DNA from: an uncultured Eggerthellaceae bacterium
GTDB taxonomy: Bacteria; Actinomycetota; Coriobacteriia; Coriobacteriales; Eggerthellaceae
Reading direction: 5' to 3'
Assembly (NCBI GenBank): GCA_947565915.1
Contig: CANOHY010000001.1
Location: forward strand, 32,996 to 96,995
DNA: 64,000 nt
Shown here: piece by piece, positions 16,481 through 25,039 of the stretch
How the letters are laid out: every line of letters starts with the position of its first letter
How positions within the stretch are numbered: the stretch's first letter is position 1
Made by a program: the position numbers and the translations under genes
Notes under the pieces: generated by a model
The model's database searches: none
What the model saw: only the letters and a program-made list of their open reading frames with translations
Told to the model about the DNA's origin: nothing

Positions 16481-17653
16481 CTACTTCGCGGCCGTGCGCA
16501 AGCGCTTCAAATACGTTGCGATGTTCGCTTTGATGTCGGCCATGTTGTCGTGGCCGAATTTCTCCAGATAAGCCTGCGCCAGCGCAAAGGCCACTTCGCC
16601 TTCGGCCACCACCGCGCATGCCGGCACCGCGCACACGTCGCTGCGCTCCTTGGAAGCATCGGCTGGCTCCAGCGTGTCCAGATTCACCGTGGGAAGCGGC
16701 TTCATCAATGTGGGGATGGGCTTCATGGCGCATGTCACGATAAGCGGCATGCCGGTGGTCATGCCGCCTTCCAAGCCACCTGCATTGTTGCTGGTGCGCG
16801 TGAAGTTGCTCGAGGCGTCCAGCTTGATGGGGTCGTGCACATGCGAGCCCGGCAGCCGCGCCGCTTCGAAGCCCAAGCCGAACTCGACGCCCTTGATGGC
16901 CGGGATGGAAAACAGGGCACCACCGATGCGCGAGGTGATGCGCTCATCGGCTGTGGCATAGCCGCCCAAGCCCGGAACCAGCCCGCGCGCAACCACGCGA
17001 AACGTGCCCCCCAGGCTTTCGCCCTGCTCGCGCGCCTTGTCGATTTCGGCGCGCATGGCATCGGCCACGGCGTCGTTTGGGCAACGCACGTCGGACAGCT
17101 CGATTTCCAGCGGCTTGTATTCCACGGCATCCACCATGGGGTCGGCCTCGCGCAGGCGCGCATTGCCGATGGAGGTAACGTACGAGAACACCTCCACGCC
17201 CAAATCGGCCAAGAACTCGCGCGCGATGCCCGCTGCAGCCACGCGAATGGCCGTTTCGCGAGCGCTTGCCCGCTCGAGCACATCGCGGCAATCGTCGGAA
17301 TCCGTCTTCAGCACGCCCACCAGATCGGCATGCCCAGGACGTGGCGTCACCTCGCGCTTGAGGTCGGCCGGCGCATTGCCGAAGATCGCCATGCGCTCTT
17401 GCCAGTTCTCCCAATCGCGATTCTCGATGGTAAGCGCTATGGGCGAGCCCAGCGTGCTGCCGAAGCGCACGCCAGCGGTGATGCGCACAGCATCGCGCTC
17501 GATGGCTTGGCGCCCACCCCGGCCGTAGCCCGACTGGCGCCGCGCTAGGTCGGCATTGATGCTCTCCTCGGAGATGCGCAAGCCCGCCGGGACGCCATCG
17601 ACTATGGCCGTCAACTGCGGCCCGTGGCTCTCGCCTGCCGTCATATAGCGCAT
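16481..17653 (-). CDS. aroC: Chorismate synthase
   Basis: FMN-dependent trans-elimination of phosphate from EPSP to give chorismate. The 390-residue protein has family signatures GESHGPQLTAIVDGVPAG at the N-terminus, RRQSGYGRGGRQ, RPGHADLVG and AASKE-like C-terminal DASKERSDVCAVPACAVV. It starts at the ATG at 17653 behind a GAGGTGAG ribosome site. The aroA (EPSP synthase) and DAHP synthase genes needed for a full pathway are not in the window. Confidence 0.96.
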   Translation of the reverse strand: MRYMTAGESHGPQLTAIVDGVPAGLRISEESINADLARRQSGYGRGGRQAIERDAVRITAGVRFGSTLGSPIALTIENRDWENWQERMAIFGNAPADLKREVTPRPGHADLVGVLKTDSDDCRDVLERASARETAIRVAAAGIAREFLADLGVEVFSYVTSIGNARLREADPMVDAVEYKPLEIELSDVRCPNDAVADAMRAEIDKAREQGESLGGTFRVVARGLVPGLGGYATADERITSRIGGALFSIPAIKGVEFGLGFEAARLPGSHVHDPIKLDASSNFTRTSNNAGGLEGGMTTGMPLIVTCAMKPIPTLMKPLPTVNLDTLEPADASKERSDVCAVPACAVVAEGEVAFALAQAYLEKFGHDNMADIKANIATYLKRLRTAAK

Positions 17654-17671
17654 AGCTCACCTCGCATTCAT

Positions 17672-18577
17672 TTAGAGTTGGGGCTTCTTGCAGCTTTCGA
17701 ACCCCGCAGCTTGCGCCATGATGTCGAACAGGTCGCAGCTTTCGAGGTCGAGGGGAAGGCCCAACGTGTCCCGTATATCGTAAAGCGTCAAGACGGCTTG
17801 CGCCACAAGCATGCCGCCACCGTCGTAGGTTCGACACCCAGCAGCACATGCCGCGCTCGCAAGCGCTGTCTCGCCATGCCCGTACACGGCATCGAGCACC
17901 GTTTGCCCCGCATGGAGGAGGCGCGTGTCGAAGGGGGCGGGGTCGCCTTCGTGCATGCCGAGCGGAGTGGCATCCACGATCACCGAGGCAGCTTCTATGC
18001 TCTGCGCGCACTGCTCGTAGCTACCCGCGCGAAGCAGCCTTGGCAGGCGAGTGGCATCTTCGCCTTGCAGTCGATCGCAAAAGCCCGCAAGCACGCGCTG
18101 CGCCTTCGCGCCATCGCGCCCGAGCAAACTAACCGAACGCGCACCAGCAGCCGCCGCAGCATGCATGATGGACTGCGAGGTTGGACCTGTGCCGCATACC
18201 ACCACCTGTGCATCTTCGAAGGACACGCCGCAGCGCTGCAGATAACCCACGCAGCCACGGCCGTCGGTGTTGTCGGCGTACAGCTCGCCACCCTTGCGCA
18301 CCAACACGTTGGCCCCGCGCACCGCTGCCGCGAAGCATGAAGGGTAGGTTGCCAGCTCGAACGCCAAGGGCTTGTAGGGCATGGTGACGTTCAAAGCCAG
18401 CCAAGTGCCTTGCTGGAAGAAGAACGTTGCCTCGAGGTCGGTCTTGCAGTCCAGGCTGCCGTAGCGCCACGGCAGCCCAAGCGCCTGGTAGGCCGCGTTG
18501 TGCATTGCCGGTGATTTGGAGTGAGCGACCGGATGGCCCACCACGTAGAGCCTTTGTATTTGCGCGCCTTCTCCCAC
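17672..18577 (-). CDS. aroE: Shikimate dehydrogenase
   Basis: NADPH-dependent reduction of 3-dehydroshikimate. Substrate motifs are clear: VVGHPVAHSKSPAMHNAAYQ, NVTMPYK (catalytic Lys), ADNTDGRGCVGYL (catalytic Asp). The nucleotide loop is GTGPTSQS rather than the usual GAGGAxRA, so cofactor preference may differ. The frame is open to 18709 across mltG. I choose the GTG at 18577, two bases after the mltG stop, giving 301 residues and a short tail before VVGHP. No good ribosome site precedes it, so translation is probably coupled to mltG. It is followed by aroC after 18 bases. Confidence 0.88.
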   Translation of the reverse strand: MGEGAQIQRLYVVGHPVAHSKSPAMHNAAYQALGLPWRYGSLDCKTDLEATFFFQQGTWLALNVTMPYKPLAFELATYPSCFAAAVRGANVLVRKGGELYADNTDGRGCVGYLQRCGVSFEDAQVVVCGTGPTSQSIMHAAAAAGARSVSLLGRDGAKAQRVLAGFCDRLQGEDATRLPRLLRAGSYEQCAQSIEAASVIVDATPLGMHEGDPAPFDTRLLHAGQTVLDAVYGHGETALASAACAAGCRTYDGGGMLVAQAVLTLYDIRDTLGLPLDLESCDLFDIMAQAAGFESCKKPQL

Positions 18578-18579
18578 GC

Positions 18580-19713
18580 TTACGAATAGGAGGCCACGTG
18601 CTCGTCGTAGGTCTCGCTGAAAGCGTACTTCATCTCGCCGTTGTCGTCGGGACCGATGAAGAAGTAGTAATAGGTCGATTGCTCGGGGTTGCAAGCGGCC
18701 TGCATGCAACCAAGCGAGGGCGAGTCGATGGGCGTGGGCGGAAGCCCCATATAGGAGTAGGTGTTGTAGGGATGTTCCTGGTCGAGCTCGTCGGGCGTAG
18801 GCTCGCGACCCACGATGTAGGCCATGGTAGCGTCGGAGTCGAGCGGCATGCCGATGGCCATGCGATTGTAGAACACCGAAGCCACGCGCTCGCGGTAGTT
18901 CTCGTCGGTTTCACGCTCGATGATGGAGGCCAGCTTCACCATGTCGTAGAACGAGTAGCCCTGTTGCGCAGCTGGCGAGTTCGCGAAGTTCAGGCTTGCT
19001 GTCTCGGTGCCGAACTGGTCGAGCATGGCGCGAATGAGCGAATCGGCCGTGGAGGAGCTGTCGACGGGGTAGCTCTTAGGGAACAGGAAGCCTTCCAGGC
19101 TGTTGGTTCCCACGCCTTCGAGGAAGGAATAGCTAGCCGCATACGCCGATGCGTCGGAGGCTGCGGCCACGAACTGGTCCACCGTCACCTTGCCATCGGT
19201 AGCGTCGGCCACTATCTGAGCCGTCTGTTGGATGGTGGAGCCCTCGGGCACCGTGAACATGACCGCCTGCACAGGGGTCTGGAGCACCTTGATGAGCTCG
19301 TCGACGCTCATGCCGCCCACCAGCGTGAACGAACCCGGGTGCAAGCTGTCGCTCGCGCCTTGGCGCGCAAGCTCGTCGGTGAACTCGCTTGCCCGCCTGA
19401 TAAGGCCAGCCTCCACAAGCTTGTCGGCAATGGAATTCGCACCTTCGCCCTCGTTCACCACAACGGTGACTTCGGTTCCCTCGGCAACGAGATTGCCCGA
19501 CGAGCAGCCTTTGAACGCCGTGAACACGCCGAAGATGATGAGCACCAGCGCAACGATGAGCACGATGATTCCCACGATTGCCGGCACAGGGCTGCGCTTG
19601 GGGCGAATGGCGCTGGTGTCATACGTCCTGAAGAGCTTGTCGCCCTTCGCATGGGCCGAACGCGCGGCATGGGTGGGACGAGCCGAATAGGTCACGTTTT
19701 TCCTGGATGCCAT
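18580..19713 (-). CDS. mltG: Endolytic murein transglycosylase MltG
   Basis: Membrane-anchored lytic transglycosylase that cuts nascent glycan strands and acts as a terminase of peptidoglycan chain growth. Of 377 residues, about 45 are cytosolic, then one transmembrane helix (VPAIVGIIVLIVALVLIIFG), a LysM-like region, and the YceG domain with the catalytic Glu in YDMVKLASIIERET, plus VFYNRM and LPPTPIDSPS family motifs. I choose the ATG at 19713 (MASRKNVTYS), one base after the ruvX stop; the longer frame extends into ruvX. It is coupled to aroE downstream. Confidence 0.94.
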   Translation of the reverse strand: MASRKNVTYSARPTHAARSAHAKGDKLFRTYDTSAIRPKRSPVPAIVGIIVLIVALVLIIFGVFTAFKGCSSGNLVAEGTEVTVVVNEGEGANSIADKLVEAGLIRRASEFTDELARQGASDSLHPGSFTLVGGMSVDELIKVLQTPVQAVMFTVPEGSTIQQTAQIVADATDGKVTVDQFVAAASDASAYAASYSFLEGVGTNSLEGFLFPKSYPVDSSSTADSLIRAMLDQFGTETASLNFANSPAAQQGYSFYDMVKLASIIERETDENYRERVASVFYNRMAIGMPLDSDATMAYIVGREPTPDELDQEHPYNTYSYMGLPPTPIDSPSLGCMQAACNPEQSTYYYFFIGPDDNGEMKYAFSETYDEHVASYS

Positions 19714-19714
19714 C

Positions 19715-20158
19715 TCAATCCTTACTGGTTTCTTGCGAATCATCCTGCAGTCGGCGCGCATCGAGCCAAGCCTGCAAGAACATGCTTGCAGCTATCATAT
19801 CCACTTTGCCGCGCATCTCTTTTTCACTCAGGCCCTTTTCACGCAAACTCCGCTTCGCCTGGGCTGACGAGAGGCGCTCGTCGGCAAATTGCACGGGCAG
19901 GTCGCAAAGCGCGCCGATCTGGCTTACCACCTGGCGAATATGCTGAGCCTGAGGACCCTCTTCGCCTGCCAGCGTTCGCGGCAGACCGCACAAGAGCATC
20001 TCGGGCTGCCAATCTTCCAGGATGCGCTTGAACGACTTTGCCCCCGCCATCACCTCGCTTGCAGGCAGCACGCAAATCGGCGAGGCCACGCTCATCTGCG
20101 GATCGCAGATTGCGATGCCGATGCGCTTTTCGCCGATATCCAGGGCCATGACTCTCAT
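19715..20158 (-). CDS. ruvX: RuvX/YqgF, putative pre-16S rRNA nuclease
   Basis: RNase H-fold protein of the YqgF family, implicated in 16S rRNA 5'-end maturation and earlier called Holliday-junction resolvase. The 147-residue protein starts MRVMALDIGEKRIGIAICDP with the first catalytic Asp, and has LPRTLAGEEGPQAQ, FADERLSSAQA with the second acidic site, and a C-terminal acidic region IAASMFLQAWLD. The frame is open to 20338, but the ATG at 20158 gives the family length and lies 6 bases after a -10 hexamer, suggesting a leaderless message. It heads the 12-gene block. alaS, its common upstream neighbour, is absent. Confidence 0.93.
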   Translation of the reverse strand: MRVMALDIGEKRIGIAICDPQMSVASPICVLPASEVMAGAKSFKRILEDWQPEMLLCGLPRTLAGEEGPQAQHIRQVVSQIGALCDLPVQFADERLSSAQAKRSLREKGLSEKEMRGKVDMIAASMFLQAWLDARRLQDDSQETSKD

Positions 20159-20164
20159 GAGAAT

Positions 20165-20170
20165 AGTATA
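20165..20170 (-). promoter_or_regulatory. -10 element for ruvX operon, leaderless type
   Basis: TATACT on the minus strand ends 6 bases before the ruvX ATG, so transcription should begin at or within a base or two of the start codon. No clear -35 is seen. Compare cimA and ygiQ. Confidence 0.5.
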
Positions 20171-20264
20171 CAGGCTGCAACTTGCATCGCAGTGGAACCG
20201 CATGGTGCTCTCGCCCAGCTTGCCCCGAGCGCTATAATCGCCTGAAGCAACATGAGAGGATTCC

Positions 20265-22961
20265 ATGGCTGAATATAGAGGAAACGGCGTATACCGAATC
20301 GGAGCAGCGCAGCGCGCATGGTCGGTGCGGCAGGGCAAACTGCAAGACGCAGCGCTGCAGCAGCTCGGCTTGGCTTCAGGCGGCTCATCTTTCGGATGGC
20401 TGCGCGGCTCGGCGTTGCCCGAGCCTCCCGACCATGGATGCTATGTGGTCGAGTTCCTCTCCAATCAGGAGATACGGGTTCTCGCATATGTTGACTGGTT
20501 CGGTCGGACCTTCACCTTATCGGAAGCTACCCAGCAGCCTCCTGCCCGCCAGGAGGACCTGCTCTTCGTGCTGGACGACGACGATCACCAGAAGGGCTAT
20601 CTTTTGGTACGCACCGCCGAGGGAACCCCTATCGAAATGGCAACGGTTTCGAAGCGAGGTAGCGGAAAGGCTGCCAAGTACGATTTGACCAGCTTCGGAT
20701 ACGATTTCGGAAGCTTTGGCCGCAACCTGCATTACTTCGACATGATGACGCTTGCCTACTTGGCCTTCGTTCATCGCACCAGCATGCTGAACGCGCCATT
20801 GCCTCTGACGCCCGCTGCTGTGATTCAGATGCTCGCTAGCAAGCCGCTGGAAGGCGCGCTTCGCAGCATTCGGGACTACTCGACAGCCGTACGAAGCGAC
20901 CCAGCCCTGAAGATGAGCCCACTTTTGGCGCTGCTGTCGTACTGGCTTGAAGAAGCAGGCTTGCACGAGCTTTTGGAGCATCCCGCGCAAGCGGCCAACC
21001 TGGGACTGGCACGAACGGTTCATTACGCCGACACCTTCTTCATTCGCATCGTGGACGACGATGCGCCCACGCCCTCCAAGACGCTGGTCTGGAAACTGGA
21101 AGGAGCTTTGAACCGCTTCTTGAACCTCGTGCGGCGCTTTCCCGAAAGCCCCTGCCCCACGATGGAGCAATGCCTCGATGCCGACCGCGAGTTCTTCGCA
21201 AGCTTCGCAGGGCAACAACCGCGCTTCGAGGAGTCGCCCGACCTGCCAACAGGCGACTCCGACGGCCAGTGGCAAACGCGCCTGCGCATCTCCGCCAGCA
21301 TCGAGAACCTGGTGGCACCCTATCGCCTCGAAGCAAGATTCCGCTACGATCGCAACTCGGGCGAAGTGCTCTTCGACCTGCGCGCGCCCAACAGCGATCT
21401 GTTCGCGAGCGGGATGCCCGAGCCGACCGAAGACGGCCCCAGCCCTGACGACATGGCATCCCTGCAGCGCGCACAGCTCTATGCCATGCGTGCTGGCCTC
21501 TTCTATGCTGCAGCTGCATTCGAAGCTGCGCCTAGCGTGAATCTGGTGCGCGTCATCGCCTCGCCTCTCAGCGAGGAAGCCAGCGTGATCGATGGCGATA
21601 GAACCGATGGGTCGCCCATCCGACCCTGGTTCGACGTGGCATTTTCGCGAGAATCGTACGCGGCATCGAACGGGTGGGCGGCGCAGCGCATCGGCAACCC
21701 CATAAGCGCCTACGGCATGGCCGACGACGGCAGCACGTGCACGTCGGTTCCCCTCTTCGATGGCCTTGACCCGCTTCCCAACTTCTGGGAACAGAGCGTC
21801 AGTTTGGATGAGCTCGGCGCTCCCGTGTGCCTCGAGACGAAATGGGCATGGCAGGCTACCACTCGCCGCGAGATGACCATCGAGTTCAACGCCGGGCATC
21901 GCATCGTGGCGAAGAGCATCGCCGACTCCCTCGCGACGTGCACCGAAACCTCTCAAGCGATACGGACGATTCGCCAAATCCAGGAGGCCACGCCCGAATT
22001 GCTCGACGGGCAACCGGCGAGCAGGGCCTTTACGCGATTGATGGAAGCGCTGGCCCAAGGTGCCTTGGAGCCTCGCGATGCCGATGCGGTAATCTCGTGC
22101 TTCCAAAGCGATGACCCCTGCCGCAGCGCATACCAGCGAGCGCAAGAGCTCGAGCAATCCGGCGACGAGCAGGAAGCGGTCAAGATCCTTGCTGATGCGG
22201 TGGTGCGCGCGAGCGAGCAGGAGGGATACTCCGACAACGACGACACCGCCTACCATGTGTTCGACAGCTATTGGTCGCGGTTGCTGTACAACCTGCAAAG
22301 ATCGGGACGCCTTGAGGGACCCGAGTGCCTGAGCGCCGATAAGGGCAAAACGGTGCAACTGGCTCCTGATTACCTCTACTTCTGCCTGATGGACCTGGTG
22401 AACCTATTAGAAGGAGCGTTCGAGGGAAGCGAGGACGCAATTCGCTATGGGAAGGCCGCCGTGGCTTTAGCCCCTACGACCGGCGTAGCCTACCGCTTGC
22501 TGGGACGTGCCTATATGCTGATAGGCGAGCTTGGCAACGCCTTCGCAACGCTGCAACAAGGCCTGTGCGTTACGCAAGGAGCCGACGATATCGCCATTGC
22601 CTACTACCAGCTTGCCTATGTTCTGTGGCACTCGGGCAAGCCCGATCTGGGCGCGCTTTGCTATGCGAAGTCCATCATGACCTCGCCCATCTACGCCGAT
22701 GCTGCCACGAACGAGCTGAATCAGCTGAAAACGGAAACGGGCATCGAGCTTCCCGAACCGAGCGAAGTGGACGACCTGCTGAATCAAGCGGGCATAGTGG
22801 TGGCTCCCGTTGCCAAGCTGGGCAAGCTGTTCTTGGAAGGAGCTGCGGCTGCCGCTGACGAGGGGCTCTTGCCCGCAACGCGCAGCCTGCTCGCCGTCGT
22901 TTGGCGCAACTACAGCAAAGACGATGCGCTGATGGGAATCGTCAACTCGCTGATTCCCTAG
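20265..22961 (+). CDS. Large TPR-like protein of unknown function
   Basis: An 898-residue soluble protein that I do not recognise. It starts MAEYRGNGVYRIGAAQRAWS behind GAGAGGA and a TATAAT at about 20233. Residues 1-400 include a barrel-like opening (YVVEFLSNQEIRVLAYVDWF) and a 'tyrosine-rich, Asp-rich' segment. The middle carries SIENLVAPYRLEARFRYDRN, an alpha/beta region of unknown fold. Residues 640-830 look like tetratricopeptide helices (AVALAPTTGVAYRLLGRAYM, DIAIAYYQLAYVLWHSGKPD). There is no signal peptide or membrane segment, so it is expected in the cytoplasm. It is divergent from ruvX and convergent with guaB, with no operon partners. A scaffold role is only a guess. Confidence 0.85.
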   Translation: MAEYRGNGVYRIGAAQRAWSVRQGKLQDAALQQLGLASGGSSFGWLRGSALPEPPDHGCYVVEFLSNQEIRVLAYVDWFGRTFTLSEATQQPPARQEDLLFVLDDDDHQKGYLLVRTAEGTPIEMATVSKRGSGKAAKYDLTSFGYDFGSFGRNLHYFDMMTLAYLAFVHRTSMLNAPLPLTPAAVIQMLASKPLEGALRSIRDYSTAVRSDPALKMSPLLALLSYWLEEAGLHELLEHPAQAANLGLARTVHYADTFFIRIVDDDAPTPSKTLVWKLEGALNRFLNLVRRFPESPCPTMEQCLDADREFFASFAGQQPRFEESPDLPTGDSDGQWQTRLRISASIENLVAPYRLEARFRYDRNSGEVLFDLRAPNSDLFASGMPEPTEDGPSPDDMASLQRAQLYAMRAGLFYAAAAFEAAPSVNLVRVIASPLSEEASVIDGDRTDGSPIRPWFDVAFSRESYAASNGWAAQRIGNPISAYGMADDGSTCTSVPLFDGLDPLPNFWEQSVSLDELGAPVCLETKWAWQATTRREMTIEFNAGHRIVAKSIADSLATCTETSQAIRTIRQIQEATPELLDGQPASRAFTRLMEALAQGALEPRDADAVISCFQSDDPCRSAYQRAQELEQSGDEQEAVKILADAVVRASEQEGYSDNDDTAYHVFDSYWSRLLYNLQRSGRLEGPECLSADKGKTVQLAPDYLYFCLMDLVNLLEGAFEGSEDAIRYGKAAVALAPTTGVAYRLLGRAYMLIGELGNAFATLQQGLCVTQGADDIAIAYYQLAYVLWHSGKPDLGALCYAKSIMTSPIYADAATNELNQLKTETGIELPEPSEVDDLLNQAGIVVAPVAKLGKLFLEGAAAAADEGLLPATRSLLAVVWRNYSKDDALMGIVNSLIP

Positions 22962-23013
22962 GCGCCGAAGAGTGATGCAAGTTCCTTGCGGCCCTCGGCA
23001 AGCTCGACATGAA

Positions 23014-23120
23014 GGGGCCTTGCAGCACTCTCGGCCTTGGCTTCGACCGGCGAAATCTGTGGTGAGTTGCACCACAGATTTCTTGGTCTGCAGAATCGGC
23101 CTCGAATGCCGCAAGGCCCC
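23014..23120. repeat. Two-level palindrome after the 898-residue gene
   Basis: GGGGCCTTGC (23014-23023) pairs with GCAAGGCCCC (23111-23120). Inside is a perfect 13-bp hairpin GAAATCTGTGGTG / CACCACAGATTTC (23052-23064 and 23070-23082) with a 5-base loop. The inner hairpin is followed by TTGGTCTG, not a proper U-tract. It may terminate transcription from the upstream gene. Confidence 0.65.
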
Positions 23121-23152
23121 GAAGGCAAAATCCCCTGGAAAATGAAAACTGA

Positions 23153-23483
23153 AACAGGTTGGTCTAACGCAATCTAGCGGAGCAGATTCGAACGAGAGCC
23201 GAGCGTGCCTGACGCATTCTGGCGAAGCTGATTTGAGCGAGCGCAAGGCGACGCGTACTCTTTGCTACGCGAGACTTGCGCGCAGTTCGAAGCAGAAAAC
23301 TAACAGGTTGGTCTAGCACAATCTAGCGGAGTAGATTCGAACGAGAGCCGAGCGTGCCTGACGTATTCTGGCGGAGCTGATTTGAGCGAGCGCAAGGCGA
23401 CGCGTACTCTTTGCTACGCGAGACTTGCGCGCAGTTCGAAGCAGCCCGCCAGAATGCGTCAGATGCCCGCTAGATTGTGTTAG
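23153..23483. repeat. Tandem 149-bp repeat plus inverted end at guaB 3' terminus (family E)
   Basis: Two near-identical units of about 143 bases (23153-23295 and 23302-23444; about six differences) are followed by an inverted piece (23445-23483). The unit has arms CTAACGCAATCTAGCGG and CTGACGCATTCTGGCG; both pair with the inverted piece, whose outer arm (23467-23483) includes the guaB stop codon (23470-23472). Each unit ends in a hairpin core of about 70 bases with GCGCAAG/CTTGCGC and CGCGTA/TACGCG stems. A truncated core (AGCAGATTCGAACGAGAG) lies between the arms. Confidence 0.85.
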
Positions 23484-24990
23484 AGACGTAAGGCGTTTGA
23501 TCCTTTAGCAGCACATCATGCGCGCCGCCCTCCACGATGCTGGTGGACGACACCACGGTGAGCTTCGCCTTCTGTTGAAGCTCGGGAATGGTGATGGCGC
23601 CGCAGTTGCACATGGTGGACTTGATCTTCGCCAGGGTGATGGCTACGTTGTCCTTCAGTGGGCCAGCATAGGGCACGTAGGAATCCACGCCTTCTTCGAA
23701 GGTCATGCCCTTCTTGTCGCCGCCGAGGTCGTAGCGCTGCCAATTGCGCGCACGGCTGGAACCTTCGCCCCAATACTCCTTCATGTAGGAGCCGTTGATG
23801 TTCACGCGGTTGCTTGGCGCTTCGTCGAAGCGGGCGAAATAGCGCCCGAGCATGACGAAATCGGCACCCATGGCAAGGGCCAGCGTGATGTGATGGTCGT
23901 ACACGATGCCGCCATCGGAGCACAGCGGGATGTAGATGCCGGTTTCCTCGAAGTAGCGGTCACGTGCCTTGGCCACCTCGATAGTAGCCGTTGCCTGGCC
24001 ACGGCCAATGCCCTTCTGCTCGCGCGTGATGCAGATGGAGCCACCGCCGATGCCGATCTTGATGAAGTCGGCTCCGGCTTCAGCCAGGAAGCGGAAGCCC
24101 TCTTCGTCCACCACGTTGCCCGCGCCCACCTTCACGTCGTCGCCGTAGTGCTCGCGAATCCAGGCGATGGTCTTGGCCTGCCACACCGAGTAGCCCTCGG
24201 ACGAGTCGATGCATACGGCATCCACCCCGGCATCCACCAGGGCAGGCACGCGCTCGGCGTAGTCGCGCGAGTTGATGCCCGCGCCGACCATGTAGCGCTT
24301 GTGCGCGTCGAGCATCTCGTTGGGGTTCGACTTATGGGAGTCGTAGTCCTTGCGAAACACCAGGTACAGCAGATGATCCTGGTCGTCCACCACGGGAAGC
24401 GAGTTGAGCTTGTGCTCCCAGATGATGTCGTTGGCCTCTTTGAGGGACGTGTCTTGCGGCGCCACGATGAGGCGCTCGCGCGGCGTCATGAAATCGGCCA
24501 CCTTCTCGTCCCTGCTCATGCGCGAAAGACGATAGTCGCGCTCGGTGACGATGCCAAGCAGCTTGCCATGGGGATCGGCGTTCTCGGTGACTGGCATGGT
24601 GGAATGGCCCAGCTGGTCGTGCAGCTGCACCACTTGCTCGAGCGTCATGTCGGGAGCCAGGTTCGCATCGGAGGTGACGAAGCCAGCCTTGTAATCCTTC
24701 ACGCGCGCCACCATGGCGGCTTGGTCTTCGATGGACTGCGAGCCGTAGATGAACGACATGCCGCCCTCGGTTGCCAAGGCAATGGCCATCTTGTCGTCGG
24801 AAACCGCCTGCATGATAGCCGAGACCATGGGTATGTTCAGGCTAATGGCCGGTTCTTCCTTGCCACGACGGTACTTCACCAGCGGAGTGCGCAAGCTCAC
24901 GTTGTCGGGAACCGTTTCCTCGGAAGTATAGCCTGGGACCAGCAGATACTCGTTGAATGTGCGTGACGGTTCGTCGAAGTAGTAAGCCAT
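23470..24990 (-). CDS. guaB: IMP dehydrogenase
   Basis: NAD-dependent oxidation of IMP to XMP, the committed step of GMP synthesis. The 506-residue protein has the TIM barrel interrupted by a pair of CBS domains (about residues 100-220, with MTPRERLIVAPQDTSLKEAN and LPVVDDQDHLLYL), the catalytic loop GIGGGSICITRE with the nucleophilic Cys, the flap GEGSSRARNWQRYDLGG and C-terminal barrel residues. I prefer the second ATG (24990), which has AAGGGA 6 bases upstream, over the one at 24996, which overlaps that site. It is apparently monocistronic. Its 3' end is built into the family E palindrome. Confidence 0.96.
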   Translation of the reverse strand: MAYYFDEPSRTFNEYLLVPGYTSEETVPDNVSLRTPLVKYRRGKEEPAISLNIPMVSAIMQAVSDDKMAIALATEGGMSFIYGSQSIEDQAAMVARVKDYKAGFVTSDANLAPDMTLEQVVQLHDQLGHSTMPVTENADPHGKLLGIVTERDYRLSRMSRDEKVADFMTPRERLIVAPQDTSLKEANDIIWEHKLNSLPVVDDQDHLLYLVFRKDYDSHKSNPNEMLDAHKRYMVGAGINSRDYAERVPALVDAGVDAVCIDSSEGYSVWQAKTIAWIREHYGDDVKVGAGNVVDEEGFRFLAEAGADFIKIGIGGGSICITREQKGIGRGQATATIEVAKARDRYFEETGIYIPLCSDGGIVYDHHITLALAMGADFVMLGRYFARFDEAPSNRVNINGSYMKEYWGEGSSRARNWQRYDLGGDKKGMTFEEGVDSYVPYAGPLKDNVAITLAKIKSTMCNCGAITIPELQQKAKLTVVSSTSIVEGGAHDVLLKDQTPYVSNTI

Positions 24991-25039
24991 GGACATTCCC
25001 TTCAGTTGACGCGACGACTGTTGAAAGAATTGTTAGCCA

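Noticed and set aside
20517..22358. 613-codon open frame opposite the 898-residue gene
   Set aside because: The plus-strand frame has a promoter, a ribosome site and sensible TPR-like protein; the antisense frame has none.
23153..23483. Integrated-island attachment site at the 3' end of guaB
   Set aside because: Repeats of the gene end are present, but there is no integrase or cargo, and the copies are inverted and tandem rather than flanking an island.
23518..24966. 482-codon open frame opposite guaB
   Set aside because: Antisense shadow of IMP dehydrogenase.
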